From: Macrocystis pyrifera | Lineage: Eukaryota > Sar > Phaeophyceae > Laminariales > Laminariaceae | Length of the DNA stretch: 64,000 bases | NCBI GenBank assembly: GCA_031763025.1 | Contig: JASSKH010000004.1 | Location: 3,348,001 to 3,412,000 of the forward strand | Reading direction: 5' to 3' | Notes under the pieces: generated by a model | Seen by the model: only the letters and a program-made list of their open reading frames with translations | Databases searched by the model: none | What the model was told of the DNA's origin: nothing | Made by a program: the position numbers and the translations under genes | Shown: in pieces, positions 45,251 to 56,370 of the stretch | Layout: every line of letters begins with the position of its first letter | How positions within the stretch are numbered: the first letter of the stretch is position 1

Positions 45251-45669
45251 CTCGTAGTAGTGGCGGTGGTCATCGTCGTAGTAGCTGCCGTCCCCGGCAG
45301 TGGCGGCAGCGTCAGGATCATGAGCATACGGGGCGTCGTCGTAGGCGGTGGCGACGGCGGCAGTGGCGGCGGCGGCGGCGGCTGCGGCGGTGATATTTGC
45401 TTGACCGTATGAGTGCGCCCAAGGCTGCTGCCGACTCCTGGGATCAACCCCCTGCACCGGCGGCTGATTTCCAGTTGGACGGGGGTACCGGGAATAGTTG
45501 TAGCCACTGGGTGGAGCGGGCTTCAAAGGCAAACCTCTCCCCCTACCCCCACCTGTTTGCGCACGATCGCCCCCATACCTTGCGATGCCGCCCCTACCGC
45601 CAGGTCTTCTGCCTCCAGTGCCCCACTGCTGTGACGTTCCGCTCCAACCGCGTCCTTCCCGATCGGTGG

Positions 45670-45880
45670 CGTACTGGTGATGATGGTGCTGCTGCTGCCG
45701 CTGCTGTTGGTGATGGTACGGCCGCTGATGCTGCTGTTGCTGCTGCGGCTGCTGCTGTTGCTGCTAGTACGGCTTCCGATACTGTTGTTGCTGCTGTTAC
45801 TGCTGGTACGGCTGATGCCGCTGCTGCTGCTGCTGCTGCTGTTGCTGCTGTTGCTGCGGCTGTTGCTGCCGCTGTCCACC
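45670..45880. repeat. CTG/CAG trinucleotide tract in copia gag
   Basis: Long imperfect CTG runs giving poly-Ser/Asn or poly-Gln in the sense frames and poly-Leu or poly-Ala in the others. Confidence 0.9.
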
Positions 45881-46966
45881 TCTGTGATCGTTCTTCCTGT
45901 TCTCCCCCCATCCGTCTCGTTCATCTCTCCCGCCATGTCGACTACCCTCATTGCCCCGAGCCTCATTGGCAACAACGAGGGCGTGTCCCTCCCGTTCCTC
46001 AGCTCCTGCTCCTTCGACACCTCCATTTCCCCGTACGCGCAGAGCACCACATCTTCTAGGACTTGATATTTCAATTCTGCGTTGGTGAGCAAAATCCCTC
46101 TTTCGTACTCCAAAAGCGGGGGAAAGGTCACGCGCAAAATTTTGATTAGCGTCAACATCGGGAAAAATCATTCCATGAGCACAAAGTCTGCTCCTGAGGC
46201 ACAGCCCCTCGAAACGTACTCAATGGGGGTTTCCCCATCTTTCATGCGAAAGCTATACCATGCCGGGTCAGCCTGGCCTTGTCGGTGGCTGCCTGAGGCT
46301 GGTAATGCCTCTTGAAAGCAGCCCACGCCTCACTCGGACTAGCTGCTGCAGCTACCAGAGGTGCAACTGCGGGGCATGTTATCTGACGAAGGAGAATGCC
46401 CCAAGCCCTGCTTGCCTTTTCCACCATCTCTCTCCCAAACTCTGCAATCAACGCCTTTCGACTCGATTCTTTCAGACCTACTCTAACAGGTCTAGCAGTC
46501 TCTTCCGCCTCTAGACAATCCATCTCCCAAAAATGAGCATTCATCTGCCTCTCAAACATCACTTTTTGCTGTCTTTCCTCTCCCTGCTTAAAACAACCGT
46601 CAAAAACGGGTGGACTTACGGGGCTACTAGTATGGCTGATGTGGAACGTGCCTGCCTGTGTAGTAGAAGTAGCGGGGTGCTTGAGGGATGCTGTCGGGAC
46701 CTGCAGTGGGTTGGCTTGGGATGGGTTTTTGCTGCTCCTGGGCTCCTTGCCCTCGGCTTGCGCACCCTCCTTCGTGCCTTCTTCCTCTTCTGGGGTCGCG
46801 GTCTCCCTTGCCGCTGCGCGTTCTTCTTCTCGGGCTTCACGGGCCACCTTCATGACGTATTCATCGATTGAATAACGTTCTTCCACAGACAGCGACGAGA
46901 ACGAGGAAAAATCCATGGCACACCCTGCGCACGAGCCACCGTCACTTACAGTCTACGCTAGCGTAA

Positions 46967-47268
46967 GGGGATAACACGTACACCGGGTGTGGCCCCGCTC
47001 AACCTTACCATGAGGCGAGGGAGCAAAAGAGGAAATGTTGTTGTTGCTATTGTTGTTATTTTTTGTCGTCGATGAATTGTGAGAACAAGGGGGCTCTCAT
47101 CCCTCTTCCCCGTGACCCCAGAAAACCATCCAAATATGTTTTACACAACCCATTCGGGCAAACATAAATCCCACCGCATATTTCCGTAAGTCAATTTGCC
47201 GTTACATAAATCACACTGTCAGTTCAATCAGACTTTGGTACGAGCAAATCCCACACGCACCTGTTCGT
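46967..47268 (-). repeat. copia LTR, 5' copy relative to the element
   Basis: Partner of 37781-38083, with small indels (for example in the GTTGTTGTT run) and scattered substitutions. Confidence 0.9.
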
Positions 47269-47344
47269 ATGAGTACGAGTACAAAATTTCTCTTCGTAAT
47301 TTTAAGCTACACCAAAAGTTGATTTTTAACCGCAAAACGGGGTA

Positions 47345-47430
47345 CTGTGAAGGTGTTACCGGCTACTGAGCTATAGGGGTAAAATATCGATCGATTAACC
47401 AGCCCAGGGTGATCCTTATAACACTCTCTC
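47345..47430 (-). repeat. duplicated tRNA-like segment, copy a
   Basis: Shares ATCGATCGATTAACCAGCCC, AGGGTGATCCTTRYAACA and YTACTGAGCKATAGGGG with 47608-47690. Read on the minus strand it contains TATAGCTCAGTAG, like the D-arm/A box of a tRNA. No full cloverleaf could be drawn. Confidence 0.5.
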
Positions 47431-47607
47431 CCGCCCTCTGAACGGCGGGATCTTTGGGGCGTCGGAACCGTATCCGTATGTACGTTGACCTACCCGCTTC
47501 GTTTCATTACCTGGGGAACCAGGGAGATGTATTCTTTTTTCAGGGATTCATGCGCAAGCGTTTCTATAATAAAAAAACGTTCGGAGTGAGGTTCTAACCA
47601 CCTAATT

Positions 47608-47690
47608 TGAAAGTGTTACCTACTGAGCGATAGGGGAAAGCAGAGATCGATCGATTACCCAGCCCAGGGTAATCCTTGCAACAGTACCTT
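47608..47690 (-). repeat. duplicated tRNA-like segment, copy b
   Basis: Partner of copy a. On the minus strand TCGCTCAGTAGG (A-box-like) is followed about 30 nt later by GGTTAGAACCTC (B-box-like). This suggests a pseudo-tRNA or SINE-head remnant rather than a working tRNA, because no acceptor stem pairs. Confidence 0.45.
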
Positions 47691-47699
47691 GACAGAAAA

Positions 47700-48515
47700 C
47701 GCACTACGCTTGAGTTTGGTGTGCCCTGATCACCTCGTTCTATTTTCACGTACCGTAAACTGGCAAAGAGACACTGGTGTACCGTTTTTTGTCGTTTTTG
47801 TGACTTGGACGGGCATGGATTTTAACCAGAAAACGGTATACCTTGACATAAAGCGTAATCAAACTTGGGTTTAGTGTTTAGTGTTGCAGCGCCGACAGTG
47901 CTTCGAGGAGGATAATACGGCGTGAGACAGCTGTTCTGATCAGTGTCACGCGGGTCTATTCGATAGGCAGAGGGCAAGCTTTGATTAGCATCCTCTGGGC
48001 GGATCTTATAGGGGCAGGGAGGATCCCGGTGTGGGAACGCCTTCGGTCTCGGGTACAGAGCCAGTAATGAGGTTCCGGGACCACCCGGTGTTTACAAAAC
48101 ACCACCAAGAGAAGAAAGAAGGTCAAAGCCAAGTGATCTGTGATACCTGTCCTATCGACCCCCAGCCCCTTGGGCCCTGCCTTGCCAGTCGTGCCCGTCA
48201 TCGTGTCTGTGGTGCTTCGTGGCTGTTCACGCTGACTGCTTGCATCTACCGCATTGCATCGATCCACGTTTTGCGTGACCTGATCATTACTGCTTGAAGG
48301 CACTTCCTCGAACTCCCAAACAACAGGTGAGCCGGCCTCAGAGATCTAACGAGCGCAGGTCCTTCTTAGGGTCTGAGAGCTGCACCCTGCTCTAACATTA
48401 GTGTACCCGGATTTGCTGGTGTTTATGTTTTGTACTGTAAACTGGCAAAAAAAAACACTGGTATACCTTTTTTTGGCATTTTTTCGAGTGGGACAGGTTT
48501 CAAGATTTATTTGTA
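47700..48515. other. no gene supported; weak minus-strand frame
   Basis: A 115-codon minus-strand frame (47956-48303; SSNDQVTQNVDRCNAVDASS at its start) could contain a short exon ending at a GACAG/GTATCA donor near 48150, but there is no further support. Confidence 0.35.
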
Positions 48516-48622
48516 TTACTGGGGACTATAATAAATAGGACCCACGGTCCCCACAAAATCCTATATATTTACCTTTTTTTTTACCAACATTATTTGGTCA
48601 TATTTATTATGGACCCCCGTAA
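48516..48622 (+). mobile_element. TA-flanked MITE, copy 5
   Basis: TTACTGGGGACTATAATAAA at the left, diverged, and TTTATTATGGACCCCCGTAA at the right, with TA on each side (48514-48515 and 48623-48624). Same orientation as copy 1. Confidence 0.85.
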
Positions 48623-49097
48623 TAGATACCGCGTAGGTAAACCTAGGGCATTGGGTGGCGAACTGGGCAACAAGACTTACTTGTAGATCGCCCTTTTCCT
48701 TGCACCTTCGGCACTTTCTGCACCAAGTATCATCTTGATCGCAAAAGAGAATTTTGACACGAATTTAGTGTGGAAGAAAATTTAAGAATGTTTTAGAGTT
48801 TTTGCGGACATCTCGGCGGGACCGAGTTCGAAAAAAACTGTACCTCCTAGTACATTTTTATTATACTTCCTGTTTCTTTTTGCACAACCAGTGGTGCGTC
48901 AGGGATTGTGATTCCTTCTCTTGTACCCTAATTTGGGGTGGTTCACGGGGCACGACTTCAGCAAGCTTTCTCCTCCGTTGTATAGCTTGCCCCGCTCGTA
49001 CAGTAGCAGTACTAGGGTGGAGGTACCAGAGGAAACATTGGTGGTGAGGCTCTCCTCTTTTGGACTTTGGCGACGGCCCCGGGATTTCAAGCCGACA

Positions 49098-49168
49098 ACG
49101 TCCCGAAGCGAAACCTTCTATATATTCTTATTTCGAGCGGACAACGTCCCGAAGCGAAACCTTTTATA
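49098..49168 (+). repeat. 30-bp direct duplication
   Basis: GACAACGTCCCGAAGCGAAA followed by CCTTYTATAT occurs twice, at about 49098-49127 and 49139-49168. Confidence 0.85.
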
Positions 49169-49194
49169 TGTGTATAACAGGATATTTTCGGACT

Positions 49195-49665
49195 TCAGGA
49201 TGAAAGATTACTTCAGGATGAAAAGCGAAAAAAAAAGGAAATTTCTCAAAAGATACCAAGGAAGCCAGCTTTTTTTCCGTTTCTGGGGTGAGGTAGATAT
49301 CACCACAAGGCACCACCTAACGGTTTTCTGGGGTGCTGGGTGGGTAGATATCACCACAAGGCACCACCTCACGGTTGTTTGGGGTCCAAGGACTCAGCGT
49401 CGCCATTTACTGTCGCATAAGGGTTTTCACCTATTTCGGCCGTTCCCGGTGCGGGTAAGAATTGGATTTTTCGTTTTTTTTTTTGCGGTGGTGAGAGGCG
49501 ATGCGAGATCGTAAGACACCACAAATTCGCGAGGTGGCGCTTTATGGTGACTTCTACCCACCCTAGAAATAGGGGGGAAAAAATGTTTCCTTGGCATCTT
49601 TTCAGCGATTTCTATATTTTTACGATTCATCTCTAAGTGATATTTCATCCTTAAGTCGCACTTTC
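49195..49665. mobile_element. inverted-repeat element (~470 bp), diverged arms
   Basis: The left arm (about 49195-49335) and right arm (about 49510-49665, reverse complement) share AGGATGAAA...GATGAA, AAAAGATRCCAAGGAA, TTTCTRGGGTGRGGTAGA and TCACCAYAARGCRCCACCT. Within the left part the ATATCACCACAAGGCACCAC segment is itself duplicated in tandem (49301 and 49350). The arms are diverged, so it is an old foldback or MITE-like element with no coding capacity. Confidence 0.6.
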
Positions 49666-49734
49666 ATAGCCCATAGAATGGCAGAGAAGGCGGGTGGAAG
49701 CTTCTTTGCGCGCGTGCACCAATCACATTCGGCG

Positions 49735-50705
49735 TTCCCTATCATCATGATGTCGTTTCCCGTGGACAGGGCACAGGGCTTTGCCGTATGTATACCGACC
49801 GTGTAACTGGCCGCAGGGCAGTCGAAGCTCCTGGGTGAAAACCTCCTGCTGCTGGTGGTCCTGCCAGATGTTATTGTCCCGAACTCACCCGGGCCCCTTA
49901 AGCGGGGCTACCTGCCATAGCTTTTCAGTCCCACATGAAACTGAAGGCGAGTCATAGTTGTCTAACGCATACATCAAACACACACGACGAGTGTTCCGTA
50001 TCATGATGTCTTTCCCCGTAGACAGGGCACAGAGCTCTGGCGCACTGTGTAGTCGCAGGCCGCAGTAGTCCGCAGGGCAGGCCCCTCGGCGAAAAGCTCC
50101 TCCTGCTGGTTGGTGGTGGTGGTCCTTCCAGGAGCTGTTGTTATTGTGCCGAACGACGAGGGGGCTTGCACGTTACTCGACGCCATGGTTGCGGGTCGCC
50201 GTGCACAATAAGAATATAACTGATAAGCAATCAGATCCAATCAACTATTATTGGTTAGCATAGCTTATTTTGTGTGGTACACAAGCAGTGTGCAGTGTCC
50301 GAACAGTGGTGAACTTACACTCGAGGCTATTCTGACTACTGTTGTAGTAGGTATAGGTAGCTCATTCCAGGGGGGGCCGCGATAGGAAAAACGATGTACA
50401 AGTGACCTCGCATGGACACCCACCATTTTGGGCCACTATTAATACCGGCTACTGACTCTAAGGGCCTGTGGTATCAGCTCCACAAATATGAGATATCGGA
50501 AGATATGGAACCTCCATGACAGTCCCGAATGCGCTCGGGTCCCTTGAACGAACGAGGCTACCACCTGCTGTACATTTCTTTCACATGAAACAAACAGAAT
50601 GTGGGTCAAAGTTATCTTACGCGTGCATCGATCCGGCGTTCCGTATCATCATCATGTAGTTTCCCGTGACAAGACAGAGCACAGGGCTCTCGAGCGACGC
50701 ACCCC
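49735..50705. repeat. three diverged direct repeats
   Basis: Blocks near 49735-49985, 49986-50170 and 50500-50705 share TTCCGTATCATCATGATGTC, TTTCCCGTGGACAGGGCACA and GGGCTCT. They also share CTGCTGGTGGTCCTNCCAG (units 1 and 2) and CACATGAAACTGAAGG...GTCATAGTTGTCTAACGCAT (unit 1, with an echo in unit 3). The order suggests local tandem duplication followed by decay. Confidence 0.6.
50001..50186 (-). CDS. hypothetical small ORF overlapping the triplicated repeat
   Basis: Minus-strand ORF from ATG at 50186 (an upstream in-frame Met at 50240 gives 79 aa). The peptide MASSNVQAPSSFGTITTAPG is followed by TTTTNQQEELFAEGPALRTT. A diverged equivalent is readable in the first repeat unit (FGTITSGRTT), so the coding-like segment was duplicated with the repeat. 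No family was recognised. It could be a first exon, but no donor was confirmed. Confidence 0.25.
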   Translation of the reverse strand: MASSNVQAPSSFGTITTAPGRTTTTNQQEELFAEGPALRTTAACDYTVRQSSVPCLRGKTS

Positions 50706-50709
50706 CCAC

Positions 50710-52120
50710 CGCACACACAATATTCACTTACCCTCAAACCCCAGTCCAAATCAAGACTGTAAGATCACCACAGCCCAACAACAAGGCGCGTGCATTAGAC
50801 GCCACTGCATCCATCTCCTGCCAGGGACTGAAGACCGGTCTCCTCTGCGCCACATTCAGCTTCGTCTGCGTCTTTGGTGAGCTCAGTTCGTTAGCTCGGT
50901 CTTGTTGCTGGTTTGGCCGTATTGCGTTTCGCGCCGTATCTATGATACAGGCATCATCGGTTGGTTGGTATTTTTCGGCCCAGAACACAGGAGGAAATGT
51001 ATCGTATACTGGTATAGATATATGATCAGCCAGGATCAGCTGAGGACCTCTTTGGGATCCCAACAAAGCCCAGTCGGGATCAGGGTCTCCCGGGCAGCTC
51101 TATGATAGAACTGTGCTTGCTTGCGCCGCTCAGATTATTATTTGGTAGCATCAAAGTCGACACAAAGATGTTCAATGAACCGCACATGCAAATGCCGACA
51201 TCATCCACAGCATTGAGTGCACCATTTTCGTGAGACGTTACAGGCCACACCAACAGGAGAGCGAGATATCACCCATCCCCAGAAGATACCGAACAATCAA
51301 CGCGCCGACCTTGCACTCTGCTAATCGAGAATTAATGTACTAGAGGATCCGCGCTTCCTAACCCAACCTCATGCGGTGGGTATTGCTTATCTCCATGCAG
51401 TGGGTTCTACAGTATAAGTTTTGTCAGTAGTCGACAGTTGCCCTGCCCGCCATAGCTTGAACTATGTGTACGCAATCGGCGGCATTTTTTTTAACGTGAT
51501 AAGGTGCCAACTAACAACGAGGTCACCTATATTTTGTTGGGGTGGTATCATTGATGAGCGAGGATCGTTTGCAAGGTTGCAAAGGTTAGGGTCGATTCTA
51601 TTGGATTTAACGTGCATGAGCGCCCCGTGTATGGTGGCCGTGCTTCGAGTGAAAAAGATTGTCTTGTGCGCCTTAGTTGGTCTCGAAGCTCCTGCCGTTC
51701 GTTGGTAGCGGCCAAGGCGTAAAAGGCTCGTCGCGGGCTGCATATTTTTGCGTTTGACTCTTTACCCTCGTAAAAGCCCGCCGTGGGAGGTCATCCAGTA
51801 CCATGGCCACGAGAAAACTTTTCGTATAAATAATAATTTTTCGAAGGTTATTTGTTTTTCGACAATGCACTCTGCACGCGTTGGAAAACGTGCCTCCCCG
51901 GGCGCCCTAGACTTGGGAACAAATTCTTCCTGCGTGGATTGGTCATCTGCACATAGTTACCCAGGATGGGCTGTAGGAGCTGCTACGTTGCCTAGCCCAC
52001 CTGGCCCAAAGTGAGGTATATATCGGAGCTGCATGAGCCACACATGTTTCTCCCCGCTTGAGCTCTAGAAGGTAGCTCACCTGCGAATGTTGCGACGGCT
52101 TGATCGAGCTATATACACGA
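50710..52120. other. no gene supported
   Basis: Frames of 90-120 codons on both strands overlap each other without motifs. Confidence 0.4.
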
Positions 52121-52128
52121 CAGATGAA

Positions 52129-52330
52129 CTACAGTAGTAGTAGTAGCTCGTGAGCTGGCCGAGGTGTGAATAATTTGTTTTTTTCCCCCGGCGTTTTAGA
52201 CGCGGTGGCCGGAGTCATAGTAGAGAGTATCGCGTTTTTGTTTCCTTGAAACACCCTCTGCAACTCCGCCACCACGACGGCTACAGTTGGGACTTCCGGC
52301 GTGTTAATGAGCGCACTCATCAACTAAAAA
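52129..52330 (-). CDS. exon-like fragment, 64 aa
   Basis: A minus-strand frame after a TTTTTAG acceptor-like site. The peptide MSALINTPEVPTVAVVVAEL, then QRVFQGNKNAILSTMTPA, looks protein-like. It ends in five CTA/CTG leucine codons before TAG that come from an AGT microsatellite. No partner exon or family was identified. Confidence 0.25.
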
Positions 52331-52339
52331 TGTCGGGAG

Positions 52340-53890
52340 CTATCCGGAGTGTATATATTATGCAAACCTATCTACGCAGCTCAATTCGTCGGGGTATCAA
52401 TCTATGTTGGAGTACCTGCTATTCGTCGCAAATTGTGATGGGCCCTATATTTTGGACACTGAATGAAGACGGTAGGCTATTGTTCTACTTTTTTTTTTTC
52501 CTGCCTGCTTCGTTCATATGTAATCTGAAAATACACATCTGATTCAGTCAAGAGAATTGTACAGCAGTAGCAAACAACAAACACTGGATACGAGGCCAGA
52601 CACAAAAATTTTGGCACAAAACCATCGTTTTGGTATTTTGTACTTATTAATAGTAGTTGCTTGTTTGTACAACAACGATGGATTCTACTGCAGCTATATT
52701 TTTTTTATTCAATGTTGATGTAAAAACGAGTCTAAAACGTTTCAAGTACATTTATTTGCAACTCAGACGGCAACTTCCACGTTGTCCAAAGGGAACAACA
52801 GGACGTCTCCCAAACCAGACCAGGTGCTTTCGCGTGCGTTACGACACGTTGTGTCCGTTGCCCCAAAGTACGGTGGTTACGATTAGTGCCACAACGTCTC
52901 CTAACCTACCCAAAAGGCCACCTGTGTAGCCCTTATTGCGCTGCTGGAATCATGGTAAACTCTAGAGTAATTCGAACTAGACTGTGTCCCAAAACGTCGG
53001 AGCAACGACTAAAAAAAGCTTCGTACGGCACCCCGTTTCGATTTTTTTTGTACTACGTGTTCGGGAGTGCTGCAGCAGGCCCGAGGGGGTCGAATCTTAT
53101 CCCTACATATATTATCGGCTACGTACGGATGTACGTTTGTACTGGTATATATAACTGCGGTATTCCGTACGTATCAGATTGTCCGATTTCACGGAACTTC
53201 TAATTGCATGCCCAGCACTGCCCTGTATTTAGTGCATAGACGTACATCCATATCCAGCCATTTGTATAACCGATATTTAGACTATTATTAATGGTAGTTT
53301 ATAGCCCAATCAGTGGTTTCAGTCGTATACCTGGTGAATAAGTTCAGATTAACGGGCTAATTTGATGTTTCTTAGGGTTGTAAATACGAGTGCCGTATAC
53401 AGTTAATACACCAGATAGGTACGTACAGGTTCGTAGCGCGACAACTGCTGTAGTTGTGATGTGAGATTTGCTGCAGTTTGTGTGATCCCCCGAATAGTGG
53501 AACCCTTTACAGTACCAAAATATATCCACCCCCTCCTTAAATATATGACCACCCCCTTCCCTCCCTCCCTCCCTCCGCCGGTATTTTCACCTCCTCTTGA
53601 AATTTTCCTCGCGTCATACTATGGACCCTCCTTGCGCATATACTTCGAAATATATGAATATATATATATATATTATTTTCCCCCCCTGCCCGCTACACGC
53701 GAAGCGCCTCGTATATACCTACCGTCGTATTGATTTATTGTTTTTCGCCAGAATGAGACAAGGTCGGTTTGGGGGCTGGTTGTAAGGTGGGGTTAGGGGC
53801 TGGTTGTAATTATTAGTATCACGTACTTTCGCAAAAGAGGGACTAGATGTATGTATCTATTTTTTTATAAACGGGTGATAGGAGGGGTTG
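52340..53890. other. no gene supported; simple repeats
   Basis: It contains a CCCT run (53557-53578), a TATATATA run (53657-53673) and short frames only. Confidence 0.4.
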
Positions 53891-53897
53891 ATATAGA

Positions 53898-54395
53898 GTG
53901 CCAAAAGAAGTTGTACACAGAGTATCTATGCATTGCGATATTATACAACAGTCTCCCAGTCCTTACACCTGCTGGCTGACATGGTCGACAACCGTACAGA
54001 TTACAAGGCTTAGAAGGGAGGTTTCGTGGAATATTCCCATGGTCCGAGCACGATCAAATGCTTGCCACGTTCTCCGGCTTGGAACCAAATGCTTATATAT
54101 ATACATTGCTTTCCGACAGAGTGGTCATCGTAAGGGCGACGCAAGAAGCACGGGTTACTTCGATAGCAGCATGATGAGCATCAACCTTGTAGACGGCGGC
54201 AACCGCAGCAACAGCGACAGCAGCAAGTACACTGACTGCTGTGTATCTTCACCAAAAACGGAGGAGGAGTGCAAGGACAAGGCGCTTAGAAAAAGGAAGG
54301 AAAAACTGAACTGTAGTAGTAGAAGTAAACGGGTATGTATGTACACAAACTGTCGATTTTTTGTCATGCTGCAGGGGAGCCCCAAACTAAAATAG
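53898..54395 (+). CDS. hypothetical ORF, 165 aa, weak
   Basis: A plus-strand frame. The stretch at 54150-54330 is Ser/Asn/Lys-rich (DSSMMSINLVDGGNRSNSDS, then KTEEECKDKALRKRKEKLN) and could be an exon ending at AAACGG/GTATGT (54331). The upstream and downstream parts do not look coding. No family was recognised. Confidence 0.25.
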   Translation: MPKEVVHRVSMHCDIIQQSPSPYTCWLTWSTTVQITRLRREVSWNIPMVRARSNACHVLRLGTKCLYIYIAFRQSGHRKGDARSTGYFDSSMMSINLVDGGNRSNSDSSKYTDCCVSSPKTEEECKDKALRKRKEKLNCSSRSKRVCMYTNCRFFVMLQGSPKLK

Positions 54396-54399
54396 TTGA

Positions 54400-54862
54400 C
54401 ACCCCAGGACACGCCGCACAACTTGTTTTCTGCGAGTACACAGGAGGAGGGTCTTTAAAACCGAGAAAAATAAATATCCCAAAGCATGTTTTAATGTCTA
54501 TTTTTGCCCACCGAGAGTCATGTGTTGGACTATCAGCGTTATGGGCTCCAGCCCCAGCCTCATGCGTGGGGCACCGCCTCCTGCAATGCAGTTCTTTCTT
54601 TACCATTATACCACCTATTATGTAGATGAATATCATAACCAGTGGCCCCAATGTTTTCCCCGTGACTACTGTTTTGTACGTACACCGACTGTAGACAGGT
54701 TTTACATTTACCTCTTCCGTGTACCGTTTCAGATCACCTACGCGCAGCCTGCAGAAGGCACTCGCAGCGCAAGATAAGCATGTGGGGCGTTCGTCGGCTG
54801 TTCACGACCCTGCTTTGCGCCAAGTTGTGCGTGGCCCAGGTGAGACCAAGCTTCCTCTGCTA
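54400..54862. other. no gene supported
   Basis: Short overlapping frames only. Confidence 0.4.
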
Positions 54863-54966
54863 TTACGGGAGACCATAGTTAATAGGACCAAATATTGATA
54901 GTAAAAATAGGTAAATATATAGGTTTTATGTATACCATAGGTCCTGTTAACTATGGACCCCCGTAA
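54863..54966 (-). mobile_element. TA-flanked MITE, copy 6
   Basis: TTACGGGAGACCATAGTTAA at the left and TTAACTATGGACCCCCGTAA at the right, with TA on both sides (54861-54862 and 54967-54968). The orientation matches copies 2 and 4. Confidence 0.9.
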
Positions 54967-54969
54967 TAG

Positions 54970-55884
54970 CAATGTAAAACGATTTTCGTTGGCACATGCC
55001 AGTGATATGACACCGACAACCTCCTGAAACAAGTTTTCTTTTCACACTGGGGGGAATTTGGTCAGGTCAGATATTTCCTGCAGCCTTCTGATGGCCTCGA
55101 GTGCCTGCGCTTCGTGTGTCGTAGCTTAGATCCCGGGGTTTTGTAGAAGGGCTCCCCGCCGCCCTATACGTATACGCACTTTGGCTATAAACTCCCCATC
55201 TTGGTCGGCGTTTTCGTCGCTGGTCACGTAGACCACGTTTATTTTTCTCACTCGAGCTACACAGAGTCAACTCCGATTGCGTCTCGGACGAGGGAACACA
55301 CAGCAATATATAACTCTGCTATCACCACGGGAGCAACCTGCATGTGGCATGTGCCTGGTATACATCTTACTGGGATCTCCACAAACAAGATGATCACGAT
55401 TTTATGTAGCAATTCTAAACCGGCAGCACGGCATGTTTGTTACCCACAGGTAGGGGATGGGGTGGGATTGGCTTGACATGGTTGGGTACACGACGAAGCG
55501 CAGTGCGGTTACATCGTTCCTTCAGGAGTGCGGTGTAAACCAGGTTGTAATTATATATCAACAGACTCGACCGCCACATTTCTGCGGCAGGAAACGGCAA
55601 GCGAGGGTATGCGCGTCTTCTCATCTACTCGGCGTTTGCCACAAGCAAATACAGGTGGCACTGCTCCGCTGCCAAAGCTACACACAGATGCCATCGACGG
55701 AAGGCGATACACCAATAATACGTTGAAGTACCACAAATATGTGGGGAGACGCGTACCCTGTATGCAGTATTAATAGAGGATACTGGTACTTACTACCGAA
55801 ACTATTTTACATCGAGACCTACCTGCTACCTACTGACTGCACAATAGTATGGTCTCAAGGCAAAGAGAGAGAGTGTGGGCATGA
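54970..55884. other. no gene supported
   Basis: Short frames on both strands without motifs. Confidence 0.4.
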
Positions 55885-55901
55885 ACCACGTGTTGCGAGT
55901 T

Positions 55902-56370
55902 AGGGGATCCCCTTTGCCTTAGGGGATCCCCTCCTAGCTTAGGGGATCCCCTCCTAGCTTAGGGGATCTCCTCCCAGCTTAGGGGATCCCCAACGAGCTT
56001 AGGGGATCCCCTCCTAGCTTAGGGGATCCCCTCCCAGCTTAGGGGATCCCCTCCCAGCTTAGGGGATCCCCAACGAGCTTAGGGGATCCCCTCCCAGCTT
56101 AGGGGATCCCCTCCAACCTTAGGGGATCCCCTCCTAGCTTAGGGGACCCCCAACGAGCTTAGGGGATCCCCTCCCAGCTTAGGGGATCCCCTCCAACCTT
56201 AGGGGATCCCCTCCCAGCTTAGGAGATCCCCAACGAGCTTAGGGGATCCCCTCCAACCTTAGGGAACCCCCTCCAACCTTAGGGGATCCCCTCCCAGCTT
56301 AGGGGATCCCCAACGAGCTTAGGGCATCCCCTCCAACCTTAGGGGATCCTGGAGGGGATCCCCTACGAGG
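55902..56370 (+). repeat. left tandem array of the foldback element
   Basis: Twenty-bp units in at least four variants after the AGGGGATCCCC core: CTCCTAGCTT, CTCCCAGCTT, CTCCAACCTT and AACGAGCTT. Each core is a 10-12-nt palindrome with a BamHI-type GGATCC. Confidence 0.95.

Larger units (their letters stand above)
45000..46916 (-). mobile_element. gag: copia element: gag region, low-complexity rich
   Basis: Begins MDFSSFSSLSVEERYSID near 46916. A copia gag core follows (VFDGCFKQGEERQQKVMFER, FWEMDCLEAEETARPVRVG, EAWAAFKRHYQPQ). The downstream part is dominated by Ser/Asn/Gln runs from CTG repeats (45670-45880) and QQYQPPPS-type repeats (45080-45250). I could not identify a clear zinc knuckle. 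Part of the fossil. Confidence 0.8.
37781..47268 (-). mobile_element. Ty1/copia retroelement fossil with both LTRs
   Basis: A minus-strand copia element bounded by two ~300-bp LTRs. In element order it has gag (46.9-45.0 kb), a protease-like/gag-pre-integrase region (44.9-44.1 kb), integrase (41.5-40.5 kb), reverse transcriptase (about 39.9-39.0 kb) and RNase H (38.9-38.4 kb). Integrase before RT defines copia. It is broken in several places, and a 2.47-kb TIR element sits inside it (41633-44104). The LTRs differ at many positions and by indels, so the element is old. Confidence 0.9.

Noticed and set aside
45677-46066. Leucine-rich 129-codon ORF
   Set aside because: It is the opposite-strand reading of CTG repeats in the copia gag region.
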